64,000 nt of DNA from Hygrophila difformis (lineage: Eukaryota; Streptophyta; Magnoliopsida; Lamiales; Acanthaceae). Position 1 is the stretch's first letter. Each line of letters begins with the position of its first letter. Shown here piece by piece: positions 44,796-56,015 of this stretch. The stretch is from NCBI GenBank assembly GCA_030278955.1, contig JAOANR010000006.1:28129124-28193123 (forward strand). The letters run 5' to 3'. The notes under the pieces were generated by a model. The model saw nothing but the letters and a program-made list of their open reading frames with translations. It did not search any database and had not been told where the DNA came from. A program made the position numbers and the translations under genes.

Positions 44796-45303
44796 CAATT
44801 ATACATAGTATATGTATAATCTATTTATTACTCCTATAAATTCTTTTCTATTTTTTCTTTTTTATCGTTAGTAGTAGGAACTAGGAATAGTTTAATATAT
44901 TAAATCTATTAAACTTAAATCATTCAAGTTTTAAAGCTCATTATTTAATAATTTGACAATTATTCCTAATTTTATATCGATCTTAGTTTGGGAATGGAGA
45001 TCTGGTCTAGTGGTAATGTCCCCTTTATCCATCTTTTTAACTTGTGTGATTTGAGCCTCTACACACATTTATTAGCATATTAGTGTCAATTTTAAAAAAA
45101 AAAACAAAAAAAAAAAAACAAAAAAAGAAAAAACTCGAGCTTTATTCGAGCCTCGAGCCGAGCTCGAATTCGGTTTTTTTATGTCGAGCTCAAGTTTTTA
45201 AAGCTCGTCGAGCTTCGAGCTCGAGCCGAGCCGAATTTTTACTTGATCGAGCCGAGCCGAGCCGAGTCAGGCTCGAGCTCGGCTCGGCTCATTTACACCC
45301 CTA
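44590..45303. mobile_element. hAT MITE with TCGAG/GAGCC arrays
   Basis: TAGGGGTGTAAATGAG and the inverse CATTTACACCCCTA, with a perfect 8-bp duplication GTCCCAAG (44582-44589, 45304-45311). Both ends carry GGCTCGA and CGAGCCGAGC repeats. The middle has a tRNA-like phrase, TGGTCTAGTGG (about 45005), and an A tract, perhaps an embedded SINE. Confidence 0.95.
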
Positions 45304-45340
45304 GTCCCAAGTAAGTATTAAATGTTTAAAAAATTAGATT

Positions 45341-45342
45341 TA

Positions 45343-45411
<69 letters not shown>
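45341..45411. repeat. (TAA)n microsatellite
   Basis: More than twenty consecutive AAT units after the hAT MITE. Confidence 0.95.
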
Positions 45412-45412
<1 letters not shown>

Positions 45413-45893
45413 CTGAAGCAGCTTTCCCAAAAAATAATGCTCAAGCAGGTTAACCCGCTAACCCGTTTAGATCAAGTGATAAAATCACGATCATGTTAGT
45501 AGAATCGCATGATCTTATGATTCCATCCTCCAAAACGTATAACACCATTGTAGAATCTTAAATTCCGTGGGATTGTGATAAGATCAATATGATCATTATA
45601 GGATGATAGCATCGTTAAACGATCAAATCCTACCATTCATACTAATTCTGTTCTCAATTTTCATCTCCGAAGACTTGATAAAATTTTATGATTTAGCCTC
45701 AAAGTGACATCGGTACTTCACTGAAAAATTATTGGTAAAAAACTACCCCAACCTTCATAATTAATTCCAAGCATTTCATACAATTCATGTATAATTTTTT
45801 TTTTTTATCGAAAAGTTAAAAGTTTCATACAATTCACCAAGCATTACATACAAATATGTATAAAATTCCAGCAGCACCATTCACCAAAAACTT

Positions 45894-46720
45894 GGAATAA
45901 GTGCCAAAATGGTTCGTTTTCTTGTTATTTTTGTCCGATTCGTACCTTTCGAATTTTTGGCCCCGATTAGTCCGCATCATTTGCTAACTAAAACTAAATT
46001 CATCATAAACTCACTAATCAAAGTCAATTAGATATTTAATCAAAAAAATTGCCAAAATGTCCATTTTCTTGTCGTTTTGTCCGAATCCGCCCTCTACAAC
46101 CCTTGCAAATAATTGGCTCCAACTCTTGTGATAATTGCATTAAATATATTTTACATTTTTACATTGTATTTTGTTCTTTTTTGTTTCTACAGTCTACATT
46201 ATACTGTCACAACTACAAGTAAAATGTTTTCAATGCATATCAAATCTCATGTCAAACATGAAGAAATCCAATTAGATGCATTACATATTCTCATTACAAT
46301 ACCATCAAACATTGGGTTCGAACTTGAAATGCATCTAATTAGGTTTCTTGATGTTTGATATGAGAATATGATATACATTAATAACATCTAACTTGTAGTT
46401 GTAATAGTATCATGTAGACTGTATAAATAAAAAAGAACAAAATCTAATGCACATAAAGTAGAATATATTTAATGCAATGGTCACAATAGCTGGAGCCAAT
46501 TATTTGCAAAGATTGTAGAGCACAGAGTCGGACAAAACAACAAGAAACTGGAGGTTTATTCCAAATTTTCCAATTAAATATCTAATTGACTTGGATTTAG
46601 TGAGTTTAGGCCGGATTTAGTTTTAATTAACAAACGAAGCGGACTAATAGTGACAAAAAATTCGAAAATGATGGATCACATATAAATAATAAAAAAATGA
46701 ATGTTTTTGACAATTATTCC
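45894..46720. mobile_element. MULE-type foldback element with inverted arms of about 380 bp
   Basis: A perfect 10-bp duplication, CCAAAAACTT (45884-45893, 46721-46730), flanks GGAATAAGTGCCAAAA and the inverse TTTTGACAATTATTCC. The two arms pair almost along their whole length. Examples are CAATTAGATATTTAAT on the left against ATTAAATATCTAATTG on the right, and GCAAATAATTGGCTCCA against TGGAGCCAATTATTTGC, centring near 46300. No transposase. Confidence 0.9.
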
Positions 46721-46730
46721 CCAAAAACTT

Positions 46731-48045
46731 GACAAGGAAAAACAAATGAAAAGGTCAAAGTCTATAGTCTATGTGTACTGACAAATTCCATATATGTAGC
46801 TTTACAGATTTTTCAATAATGTTTTTTTTTTTTCCCTTTTCTTTTCCCAAATGATAACATCATTGAAATTTCTATTCAACGCAACACCCATATGTTCAAA
46901 CTTGTTACTAGGATCACTTCTTCACTTGAGAAAATTACTAATATTCTTGGACGGGCTACTGTTCAAACATGAATAATATGATATGTGTATTTTGGGAAAA
47001 GCTTGGAAATACAATATATACTATAATGGTCAACACTCTGTAGGCCTACTAGAAATAGAACAGCTCAAATTTCTTGTCTGTGTAATAGTGACCCATATGG
47101 TATGAGCAAGAGATTACAAGAAGACTTGGAAACTTGGAAAAAGGCAGGAATGGTGGTCTAAAAAGAACAGAAGCCGCAATCATTGATAGCTAAGTCTAAT
47201 GCAAATTCAGAGGTGCTGACTTCTCATTACAGCCATTATAATATAATAAAATAAATAATTGAGTTTTTTTTTTTGATAAGCCAAAGGCCGGAAAAAAAAA
47301 ATAATTGAGTTGGGTTCTCTCGATTCGAGATTGGTTTCATTAATAAATGCATCAAGATTGAAAATATTTTTTTAAAGAAAAATTTATGGCCTATTTGGAA
47401 TTAGTTGTTAGCTGTTAACTTATTATGTGAGTAATAATTAGTTAAAATTAGATGTTTGACAATTTCGAGACTAACTTTTTGCCTAGAATAAGTTAAAATT
47501 CAAAATGCTGCTATTTGCAGCGGTTTCAAAAAGAGTTGTTTGTCTTTTTAAATAAGCTAATTCAGTTCAAAGAACCTGCCTAAATCCGTCATCGCTTGGG
47601 TTGGCCTTCGGCGGTTGCGGGCCAAGACATTTTTTTATTTTTTAAGTTTGTTATGTTATAAAAGTTAAATAACATAATAATTATATTATATTTGTTGTTT
47701 AGATGTTATTTGAAATCATATAATGTTAATTTGATAATATATAATTTAATAATTTTATATTTTTGTAAAATACTATTATTACAGAATTATAAAGTTAACT
47801 AAATTAAATTAAAATAATTTTAATGCCCATTACATATGTAATGGACTACTTAATATTACTTTTTAGTGGAGAATCCTTCAACCTTCAACGGACGACCACG
47901 GGACATGGGCGGTTCTCTCGGCGAGCAAAGAGAAGCTAAGCCACGAGAATACAACACTTCCCAGGACGAGCTCGGCGGCAAGCTTACTGGGCCGGCCCTA
48001 ATTAATGCAACATGTCATGCAACATGTCATACTAATTAATACTAA
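46731..48045. other. AT-rich spacer, no gene seen
   Basis: Contains the 35-bp insert at 47264-47298 and an unassigned GC-richer patch at about 47880-48000 (GGCGGTTCTCTCGGCGAGC). No open frame with a recognisable product. Confidence 0.45.
47264..47298 (-). mobile_element. 35-bp retroposed insert
   Basis: AAATAATTGAG is duplicated on both sides (47253-47263, 47299-47309). The insert begins with a T run followed by GATAAGCCAAAGGCCGG, the inverse of a typical LINE or SINE 3' end with A tail. An extreme 5' truncation. Confidence 0.65.
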
Positions 48046-48716
48046 GACTATCTATATACATAACCACCCAACCATCCAACCATCAAACCATATTATTATT
48101 TAATTAATTTTTCTCTCCTCCAACTCATCAATATTCATCCCAACCCAACCACCCAAATTTTACATACTTTATCAATAACCACCCAACCATCCAACCACCA
48201 TATTATATATATAATTATTTTAATTTATATAATTTTAAATTATGTTGAAATATAAAAGAAATTAATGTATCAAAAATATAAATATTTTAGTCTTACTTGT
48301 AAAGAATAAAAAATCTAAAATTTTAATATATTTTTTATTTATTTTTATTTTCTGTAAATTTTAAAATGGGTTAAATATATCAAACTTCAGGCTCTTTGCA
48401 AAAAAAATATATCAAAATTGATATATTATGCATTTAAAAAAAGCAAGAGTGGTCTCTATTTGTAGATAATGAAAAATTATAAAATTTGGTATATTGTTTA
48501 TTTATTTTTATTTTAATATATAAAAAATATAATAATTTTAATGAGATTTGATTAATATTTTAGTTGACCAATGGGAATGAGACAAATGTCCCCATCCCAT
48601 TGGCCAAAGGATATAAGACCAAGTGGTTTGTCGACCTCTTGGATGAGATCGACCATTTCCCATTTTAACTTTTTTTTTAAGTAATGACGTGGCGGTTGGA
48701 TTGGGTGTAGATGATC
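48046..48716. mobile_element. candidate Harbinger-like MITE
   Basis: GACTATCTATATACATAACC after TAA at the left and the inverse of GATCATCTACACCC at the right are partly alike, and the interior is non-coding. The right target triplet does not match, so this is weak. Confidence 0.35.
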
Positions 48717-50018
48717 ATGGATAAAGTTCTAAAGACATACTTGATCATGCCCGGGTCGGCCTGCATAGGATCCTAGTTGACTCAATAAAAAATAAAAATT
48801 TGCACATGTCAGCTTGAAGCTGGAGGGTCAATCAGACACACTATCAGATATGTATTGAGTTTAATTTTATTATAATACCCGCAAAATATGCATATTGTTA
48901 TTGCATGTGATTGATGAGACTATTCTGTATTTTAGACCAAGGCTAATTTTGTTCAAATCCTTCTTTGATTGGTATGATTAAATTTTATAAGCTTTATTGT
49001 ATGTAACTAGTATTACTCCGCCCCAATGGGCGAGAATATAATAACAACAAATGAAATATAGTTTGAATAATTAAATATTGAAATATAATATTGGTTTGTT
49101 GATTCCAAGAACTGGATATATAATTAATTCATAAGTAATTAAACATGAACTATCAATTATTCGAAGGTCGGAAATTTGGGGAGTTGACCAATTGTCAAAT
49201 GTTCATTCCCATATTGATATATATATTTGACCTAAATAGTATATTTAAATTTAAATTATAAAAATAATAACAGTTCATAAATTAATTGGCACATACTATC
49301 ATGAATAATATAAAAAAATTTATATATATTTTTATTAATTTAAATTAATAACAATAAATTTTTGCATTATTTTATTTTTAAAAAATCAATATGTATATTT
49401 TTATTAGTGTTTTATTAAAATATAATTCTTTAATTAAAAATACTAAATTACAAATAAACAAATAATAATACAATATAGCTACACTTTATTATTCAAAGCC
49501 CAATAAAATTTCAATCCCAAACTATATAATTTAATTAATTTTTAAAACTCATTATAGCCCGTTACCATTCATAGCATGTTTAATATATTATGGATAATTG
49601 AAACCCAAATCTAACTTGAACATGTCAGCTGGCGTGGCACTGGCAGGTTTCCATTCATTACAATAGTATATATGAATATATGTTGAGGGTGCAAATATCA
49701 TAATATTAATTTATGGACTATGATTAATTAATTAATTTGTTCATGATGTGCTCACTTTTAATTTTATCTTCCATTCACTTATATGTATGTGTCTTGAGCC
49801 CATGTAAAACTGGTTTCCTAGCTGATGATCAATATTATATTAAACTTTCAATTTGAATGATCGAAAAAAGTTATTGTTAGATCTTAAAATTCGGTCTTAA
49901 ATGATGTTTAGTGACTGGAACTTGTTAGGAAAAATTTAACAACCGAATTTGGTAGTTAAATAACAATATTCTTGTAGTGATTTTGAAAAATTAAAATTTA
50001 TCAATATTGAAATTGCAT
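48717..50018. other. AT-rich spacer with a CACTA-like end
   Basis: No gene seen. TTCTTGTAGTG at about 49970-49980, preceded by ACCGAATTTGGTAGTTA, looks like the right end of a decayed CACTA element whose left end I cannot find. Confidence 0.4.
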
Positions 50019-50144
50019 TTTCCTTTACCAACAGATGCAACTGCGACGTGGTTCTTACGGCACTAGTTGTCATTGTTGCTTACTTTTATTTTTCTTTTCT
50101 CTTTTCCTAACCTTGTAAGGCTGCTTAGCCCAAAAAAAATATAC
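50019..50144 (+). mobile_element. 5'-truncated LINE 3' end
   Basis: TATTGAAATTGCAT is duplicated at 50005-50018 and 50145-50158. The insert has the T-rich 3' UTR typical of the LINEs in this window and an A run before the right repeat. Confidence 0.8.
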
Positions 50145-50337
50145 TATTGAAATTGCATATAATTCAATTTTTATAATAATTCTTGGTTGGTTCAATGATG
50201 ATTGGAGCTAGCTTTGGTAGGTGGACTATAGTTCGAACCCCCACACTATTGATTGAGAGGGAACCGAACAAATTTGATTCCAAAACTCACACCAGGGCCA
50301 GATTAGTCAGCCCAACATTACAAGAAAAAATTATTTA

Positions 50338-50548
50338 GGCTCCGTTTGGAATAAGCGATCCAAACGCTAAAAGCTCATTCCCAACTCTAAGAGATTCATA
50401 TCTGTTTGTTTTTCCGGAAATACAAGATTTGGAATCGCTGATTTTCTCCACCAATCGTGGTCTTGGGAACTCTAATCTCTGAAGCCAAACTCTAATCTCT
50501 GAAACCAAACTCTAAATTCTAAACTCTATTAATTTACCAAACGAAGCC
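50338..50548. mobile_element. MITE with GGCTCCGTTTGG ends
   Basis: GGCTCCGTTTGG and the inverse CCAAACGAAGCC with TTA on both sides (50335-50337, 50549-50551), 211 bp, compatible with a Harbinger-type MITE. It is itself inside CACTA-like sequence (CATTACAAGAAAAA at about 50316). Confidence 0.8.
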
Positions 50549-50551
50549 TTA

Positions 50552-51324
50552 AATTACTGAATCTATAGCTTAATTCTTGGATATAATTACCAAATTTATT
50601 AGCTACTAAATGGTTAACTACTGAATTAGGTAGTTACCAAAAGTTTAGTTACCGAATTCAAAATGCTAAATACATTTTTCTTCAAACATTGCTTATTTTC
50701 GCATACTACAATGGACCAAACACTGCTCATTAATGTTTTTTTTTTTTTTTAACCGCTTAGGAAATGATTACAAATAGAATAAAGGTGAAGATAAATATCG
50801 GTTAGTAATTCAATCCTAACCTATAAGTTGAGAGTTGAGAAACTTGATCACTAAAGTAATTAAGTCCCCATCTCGTGCTTATTAATTTTTTTTCTTTTTT
50901 GGCGATACAGCTTATTAATGTTGAACAGCAACACGAAAAAAATAAATAAATAAAAAACAATATTCGTGAAAAAGAACGCCCACATACTAATTAACCAACA
51001 AAATAAAAATAAAAAAGCAACTCATAGTAGTAATAAAATCAAAAAGACCAAAGACTGCTTCAAAAAAGGATTTATTAATTAGAAATAAAAGAAAATGAGA
51101 GAACCCAGGGGCCACAAATAACCTGTAAAGTCAACATTCTTGACTTGACCCAATTCAATATAGAATTAAAGCCACAATGGACAAACACGTACCCCCAATT
51201 GCCCCAATCGCAATCAACACTACCACATCTTTGATTTTTATTTTCATTCAATTAGTTATATTAATTTACATATTAATTTATTCACAGGGCACACCTTCCT
51301 AGTCATAACTATCTAATTCTAGTA
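50552..51324. other. AT-rich spacer upstream of the NAC gene
   Basis: No gene seen. It may contain distal promoter sequence. Confidence 0.5.
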
Positions 51325-51584
51325 CTACCTCCGTTCCCTTTTAAATGTAACGTTTTGACTTTTGTCACTGTTCATTGAGTAACTTTGACTTGACTTTTTA
51401 ATACAATTATATAAGATAAAATATAGTCAAGTGAGATCTTGTTGGATTCGTCTAATCGCATAGATTTAGAATATATAATTTTCATAAGTTTTACTTGTAT
51501 GAAATTTGAGTTATTAAGGATTAACAATGTGTATTGGATTGCGTGAAATGTGGGTCCGTGGCATTTATTTAGGAACGGTGGAAG
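51325..51584. mobile_element. Stowaway MITE upstream of the NAC gene
   Basis: CTACCTCCGTTCC and the inverse GGAACGGTGGAAG, with TA on each side (51323-51324, 51585-51586). Same family and orientation as 52207-52466. It ends about 20 bp before the TATA-like box. Confidence 0.9.
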
Positions 51585-51603
51585 TATATAGTATTTCTAC
51601 TAC

Positions 51604-51612
51604 TTTATATAT
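51604..51612 (+). promoter_or_regulatory. probable TATA box of the NAC gene
   Basis: TTTATATAT 112 bp before the ATG, between the Stowaway and the leader. Position only. Confidence 0.5.
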
Positions 51613-51723
51613 GCACCAGCAATGTTCATTACTTTCAAAGGTGAAGAAGCCTTTAGGCACATAGCCAAGTTCACACTCAAAGCTTCACTGCCAAAATCCT
51701 AGACTACATTTTCCAGGCCAATA

Positions 51724-54308
51724 ATGGAAGTGGAAAATATCAACAGCAGCAGCACCATCATAAGTAGCTGTAATAAGGATGGAGGCAAAGATGATGATGA
51801 TGATGATGATGATGATGTTCCTCTTCCAGGGTTCAGATTCCATCCGACAGAGCAAGAACTTGTCGGATTTTATCTGAAAAGGAAGGTCGAGAAGAGGCCG
51901 ATTAGTATCGAACTTATTAAGCAGGCTGACATCTATAAGTACGATCCTTGGGATCTTCCAAGTACGTATGTTCATCATCACTTGATTGATTCATTCAATT
52001 TGCTTTGTTCTTTACCATCCAAGTCACAATTATGAATATGTAAGATTCGGCGTATGTAGCTAGACTGTTGAATTTCTATTCAAAAATGGTGAATTATCAC
52101 TCAAAAGTATTAAGTTTATATTCCCAACATCATAATTAATGTTGAAAAACTTATTCAATACTTTTGAGTAGTGATTCAGCACCTTTGCGTATGCAGAATC
52201 AGTATACTTCCTCCGTTCCTTATTTATTGTCACATGTGGTGTTTTGACACTGTTCATTGAGTAACTTTGATTCGACTTTTTAATACAATTATGTAAGATA
52301 AAATATAGTCAAGTAGGATCTTGTTGGATTCATCTAATCGTATAGATTTAGAATATCAAATTTTTATAATTTTTACTTGTATGCAATTTGAGTTATTAAC
52401 GATTAAAAATGTGTATTAGATTGCGTGAAATGTGGGTCCGTGACAATTAAAAAGGAACGGAGGTAGTAATTAACTTCTTTAAATCTTACTTATTTTTGTT
52501 GTATATATCATTTCATCTTCCATGTTTTTTTTTTGAGATTTGTGAACATGAAGTAATTTAATTTTATTAGGGTTTCATGGAAATCAAGGGATTCACATAA
52601 AATGATCTCTAGTTCTAATTTTTTTAGGGTATTTAGAAATATACACACACGTGTAGGACAGTAGTTATGTTTGTATAGGAATTAAGATTTGATAAACATG
52701 CATACATCCTCAATAAGCCAATACCCCAATCCCAAATTTTCTTACACAATATATATACTATACTTTTTTACAATTAAGTGGAAAAAGTGTATACCATTTG
52801 TCAATTTTGGACTTTTCAATCTCCAAAGGTCCAAAAGGGGTGGAGGAAACTTTTATACCATGATGTGTTTTGATAAAAACAAATTCAAACTGTGTATTAG
52901 TAAGCAAATTAAAGATGAAGCATACTGAAAATTCCTCAGCCATATTGTGTATTGTGTTCAAGAAAAACCCAGGAAGGGATTATAATTCCCACACAAATGA
53001 CAACACCATCCATGTGTAATTTTGAAATTAATTTTAATTTGAGTAAATTTTGTAACAATGAATTGATATTTTTAAGTTGGAATGTGTAGAGACGAGCAAC
53101 AACGCTGGGGAGAAGGAATGGTATTTCTTCTGCCAAAGAGGAAGAAAGTACAGAAACAGCATAAGGCCGAACCGGGTGACGGGTTCGGGTTTTTGGAAGG
53201 CCACGGGGATCGACCGCCCCATATACGACGACTCGTCGTGTTCCGGCGGGTGCATTATTGGGTTAAAGAAGTCGCTGGTGTATTACCGAGGCAGCGCCGG
53301 CAGGGGCACCAAGACCGACTGGATGATGCACGAGTTTCGTCTGCCGGACAAACACAAACCTACCAAGCACCACCACCTTCATCATTTTCATGCCAACCCA
53401 GTACCTGCTATCATCCCTGCAGCTCAAGAAGCTGTAAGTCTTTACTTTTAGAGTTTTAGCTTCTTTTAATCTTGTTGCTAATGCTAGCTTTGGTTAGTCT
53501 TAACCTCTTGTTATGCATATAAATGAAGAAAAATACTTGTACTCTGTGTGGCAGGGATTTGACCAAGTGGTTAGGTCCTATCCCTGCCTTCCAACCTTAT
53601 AGTTGGCTTATAGTTGGTTGTGAGTTCGATTCTCCACCCAGTTCCTTATTTATTTCATTGGTGCAGGAAATCTGGACACTTTGTCGTATATTGAAGAGGA
53701 GCGTAACATACAAAAAGTGCAATAATACCCATTGGAGATCAGAGTCCTCGTCCAAGATGACCACCGATGATTCCACCACCTTCAATTCCAAAACAACATG
53801 TAGTACTAGTACCAACAGCAACAACAGCAGCAGCATTACCTCTTCCGACCACAACCTTAACAACAGGGCAACTTTGCCACCAAACCTCGGCAACAGCAGC
53901 AGCAGCAGCTACAATATCAGTTTCGGTAATAACAACAACAACAACAACTCAATAATAAAACCTACATCATCAATAATAACAATGCCGCCACCACATCATC
54001 GACAGCCCATCATCAACACACAAACACAAACACAAACACATGTGTACTGGACAAAGCCAGAGCCCTACTACTACTCATGTCTGCAGCCTCAAACTCATCA
54101 AATCCCCATAAGTATTCATAATCATAATGAGATGATCATGCCATTTGTTGCTGCTACTGCTGCTGCAACTGCTCCTTCCTTAGTGTGTGAGTTTCTGAGG
54201 CGCGGCACTGATGATTGGGAGGATCTTCGATCCCTTGTAGGAGTAGGAGCACTCGATTGCGCACCTGCCACTCTTGATTCCCTTAATAATAATAATAAGA
54301 CTAGCTAG
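51724..54308 (+). CDS. NAC-domain transcription factor, FEZ/JUB1-like group, three exons
   Basis: Exons 51724-51961, 53090-53433 and 53667-54308 (GT-AG) encode 407 residues. An N-terminal Asp run (residues 23-31) precedes the NAC domain: subdomain [55 protein letters not shown] with [40 protein letters not shown] and E WMMHEFRL, ending with [11 protein letters not shown] in exon 3. The split codon at the first junction (A + AG, Lys) restores [14 protein letters not shown], as in relatives. The C-terminal part is Ser/Asn/Thr/Gln-rich and ends in an acidic [11 protein letters not shown] segment, probably the activation region. NAC proteins bind CGT[G/A]-core DNA as dimers in the nucleus. The pattern is closest in memory to ANAC009, ANAC042 and ANAC094, which is an inference. 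One Stowaway lies upstream and another in intron 1. Intron 2 has a SINE head. Confidence 0.92.
52207..52466. mobile_element. Stowaway MITE in NAC intron 1
   Basis: CTTCCTCCGTTCC and the inverse GGAACGGAGGTAG, TA on each side (52205-52206, 52467-52468). Internal TTCATTGAGTAACTTTGA matches the 51325 copy. Confidence 0.92.
53552..53645 (+). mobile_element. SINE family B-related head in NAC intron 2
   Basis: GGGATTTGACCAAGTGGTTA with B-box-like GAGTTCGATTCTCC matches the heads at 16124 and 54764. There is no A tail or target repeat. It ends about 20 bp before the exon 3 acceptor. Confidence 0.6.
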
Positions 54309-54763
54309 CGGCTTGTACTCGTGAATCCACCACACTATCATTGATCCTTTGTTGGTGGCTCGCCCAATAACACTCCAATATTTGCTCATTTTTGTTCCTT
54401 GAGGCTTCAGGCACTGTTCTGTTCTGTGTTTACATTGATTGAAGTATTTTTCAGCAAGGAATAATTAATCCACTCTCTTTTTTTCTCAATATTTACCAAG
54501 AATTTGAGGATCACTTTCAATCTCAAGAATAAGAACTCATTCAATCCTTCAAAAGATTATTGGTGGGTACGGATCAATTAATAAATGTCTACTAAAATTG
54601 TTTTCCTGTAATCCATATCTAAGGCTCCAACTTCATAATTAAGCACATTTAGAATAATTCATTTAAATAAAGCTAGTTACCTTAAGAAGATTATACTATG
54701 TTTTAATTCTTTGTAAATTCAGAAATTTGTTTTTGGAGACTGTACTCAATAAACCAACTCGTG

Positions 54764-54935
54764 GGATGAGGACATAGCCCAAGCGGTTAAGTCCCTGACT
54801 TCCAACGGAAGGTTGGAAGTTCGATTCCCACCGGCCCCCTATCCCTCCCTTTATTTCCCCTTTGTAATTGTGTGACATGAGCTCCCACCACCCCTTTCCA
54901 GGCCTTCAATGGCTCCTAAAAAAAAAAAAAAAAAA
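54764..54935 (+). mobile_element. SINE family B, full copy
   Basis: AAACCAACTCGTG is duplicated at 54751-54763 and 54936-54948. A-box-like ATAGCCCAAGCGG, B-box-like AAGTTCGATTCCC, a 3' region CATGAGCTCCCACCACCCC and a long A tail. It lies about 460 bp after the NAC stop. Confidence 0.95.
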
Positions 54936-54948
54936 AAACCAACTCGTG

Positions 54949-55526
54949 TATCCAAAGGTTACTATTGAACCAAGTTTGAGAAATTCATTTGGTTTACCAA
55001 AAAAAAAATTAAAAATAAAATACAACACAAAAATAAAATGTAAAATTTAATGGATTTATCAACGCACATAAATACCTTAATTGGGATCTTAGATATTCAT
55101 GATTTCTACCATAATCGATAAATATAATTGCTAACCTTTTGAAGCCATAAATCTTTTCTTTACAGCAATTTAGCAACTGGATTGTGAATAAACCGATTTC
55201 TCTCCCTTAGCCTTCTTTCTCCACATAGCGTAATTGATAGAGTTAATAATCTGACGAACTCTCATAGGCAGCTGGGAGGGGACCGATTTATAGGGCCAGT
55301 TTCTAAGAGCGGTTTCTCAAAGGAACGTTAACTAATTGACCAATTCAAAATTATTTAAATCTTAATTAAATAATTAGTTAGTTATTATTTAAACCATAAA
55401 ATAGATATTAAATATTTACTAATATCTATTTATGTTAACCAAGTAAAGTTAGTGGCCTATTAGGTAAATTTAGTGGCCCATTAAATTTTGAGCCCTTCGT
55501 CTGTGCAAACCCCGTTTTTCGTATTA
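54949..55526. other. spacer, no gene seen
   Basis: No open frame or clear element end. TGTTAACC at about 55434 is an alternative start for the following LTR. Confidence 0.4.
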
Positions 55527-55906
55527 TGTTGGCCCATGAGTTACGAAGAGAACGGAAGAGAGGTTATTTGGAGAGCCAGCAGCGTGGAGACATGTGTCTG
55601 ACGGTTGAAGGTCTCTGCCAGCAGGAGAGACGGCGTGACGGCAGTTGTCCTAGGAGAGGTCGTGGGTATTTGACGGTTGAGGGTCTCCTCCTATAAAAGC
55701 CAAAGGAATGTTCATTTGGAAGGCTCTTCGACTCCACAGAGAAAAATTCATTTTCTGCAGTTTATTTTCTTGCTGCAAGTTTTATTCTGTTGTTTTCATT
55801 CTGCAATATTACCGCTTTGTTTAAGTTCCTGTAATCCTTCCTGTAATCTCTTCAAAGTTATTAATCAAAAGAGGTCTCTAAACCTCTACATATTTTACGC
55901 TCAACA
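55527..55906 (+). repeat. 5' LTR of a plus-strand LTR retrotransposon
   Basis: Proposed from TGTTGGCCCATG to ACGCTCAACA, about 380 bp. It contains a promoter-like CTATAAAAGCC (55691) and is followed by a primer-binding site. The mate LTR is not in the window, so the left border is tentative. Confidence 0.6.
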
Positions 55907-55909
55907 AAT

Positions 55910-55926
55910 TGGCACGCCCAGTGGGA
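55910..55926 (+). other. primer-binding site of the plus-strand LTR element
   Basis: TGGCACGCCCAGTGGGA directly after the LTR. It begins with the complement of a tRNA 3' CCA end. The tRNA is not identified. Confidence 0.6.
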
Positions 55927-56015
55927 CCGAAGTTAAAGTCATATCCGCTTCAAAGAAATGTATGCGTCTAAGGTATGGACGTTTGGTGAGTGATCTTAAA
56001 CAGAAGTTTGAAGAA

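Noticed and set aside
44995..45100. Independent SINE inside the 44590 hAT MITE
   Set aside because: A tRNA-like phrase and A tract are present but no target duplication is seen. Mentioned only in the MITE entry.
50190..50290. Possible SINE head with AGTTCGAACCCC
   Set aside because: Only a B-box-like word. No A tail or flanking repeat.
49850..50700. One intact CACTA element between CTTGTAGTG and CATTACAAG
   Set aside because: The two ends point the wrong way relative to each other. They are probably remnants of separate decayed copies.
53597..53893. Antisense Leu-rich frame over NAC exon 3
   Set aside because: Shadow of Asn/Ser/Thr repeats on the coding strand.
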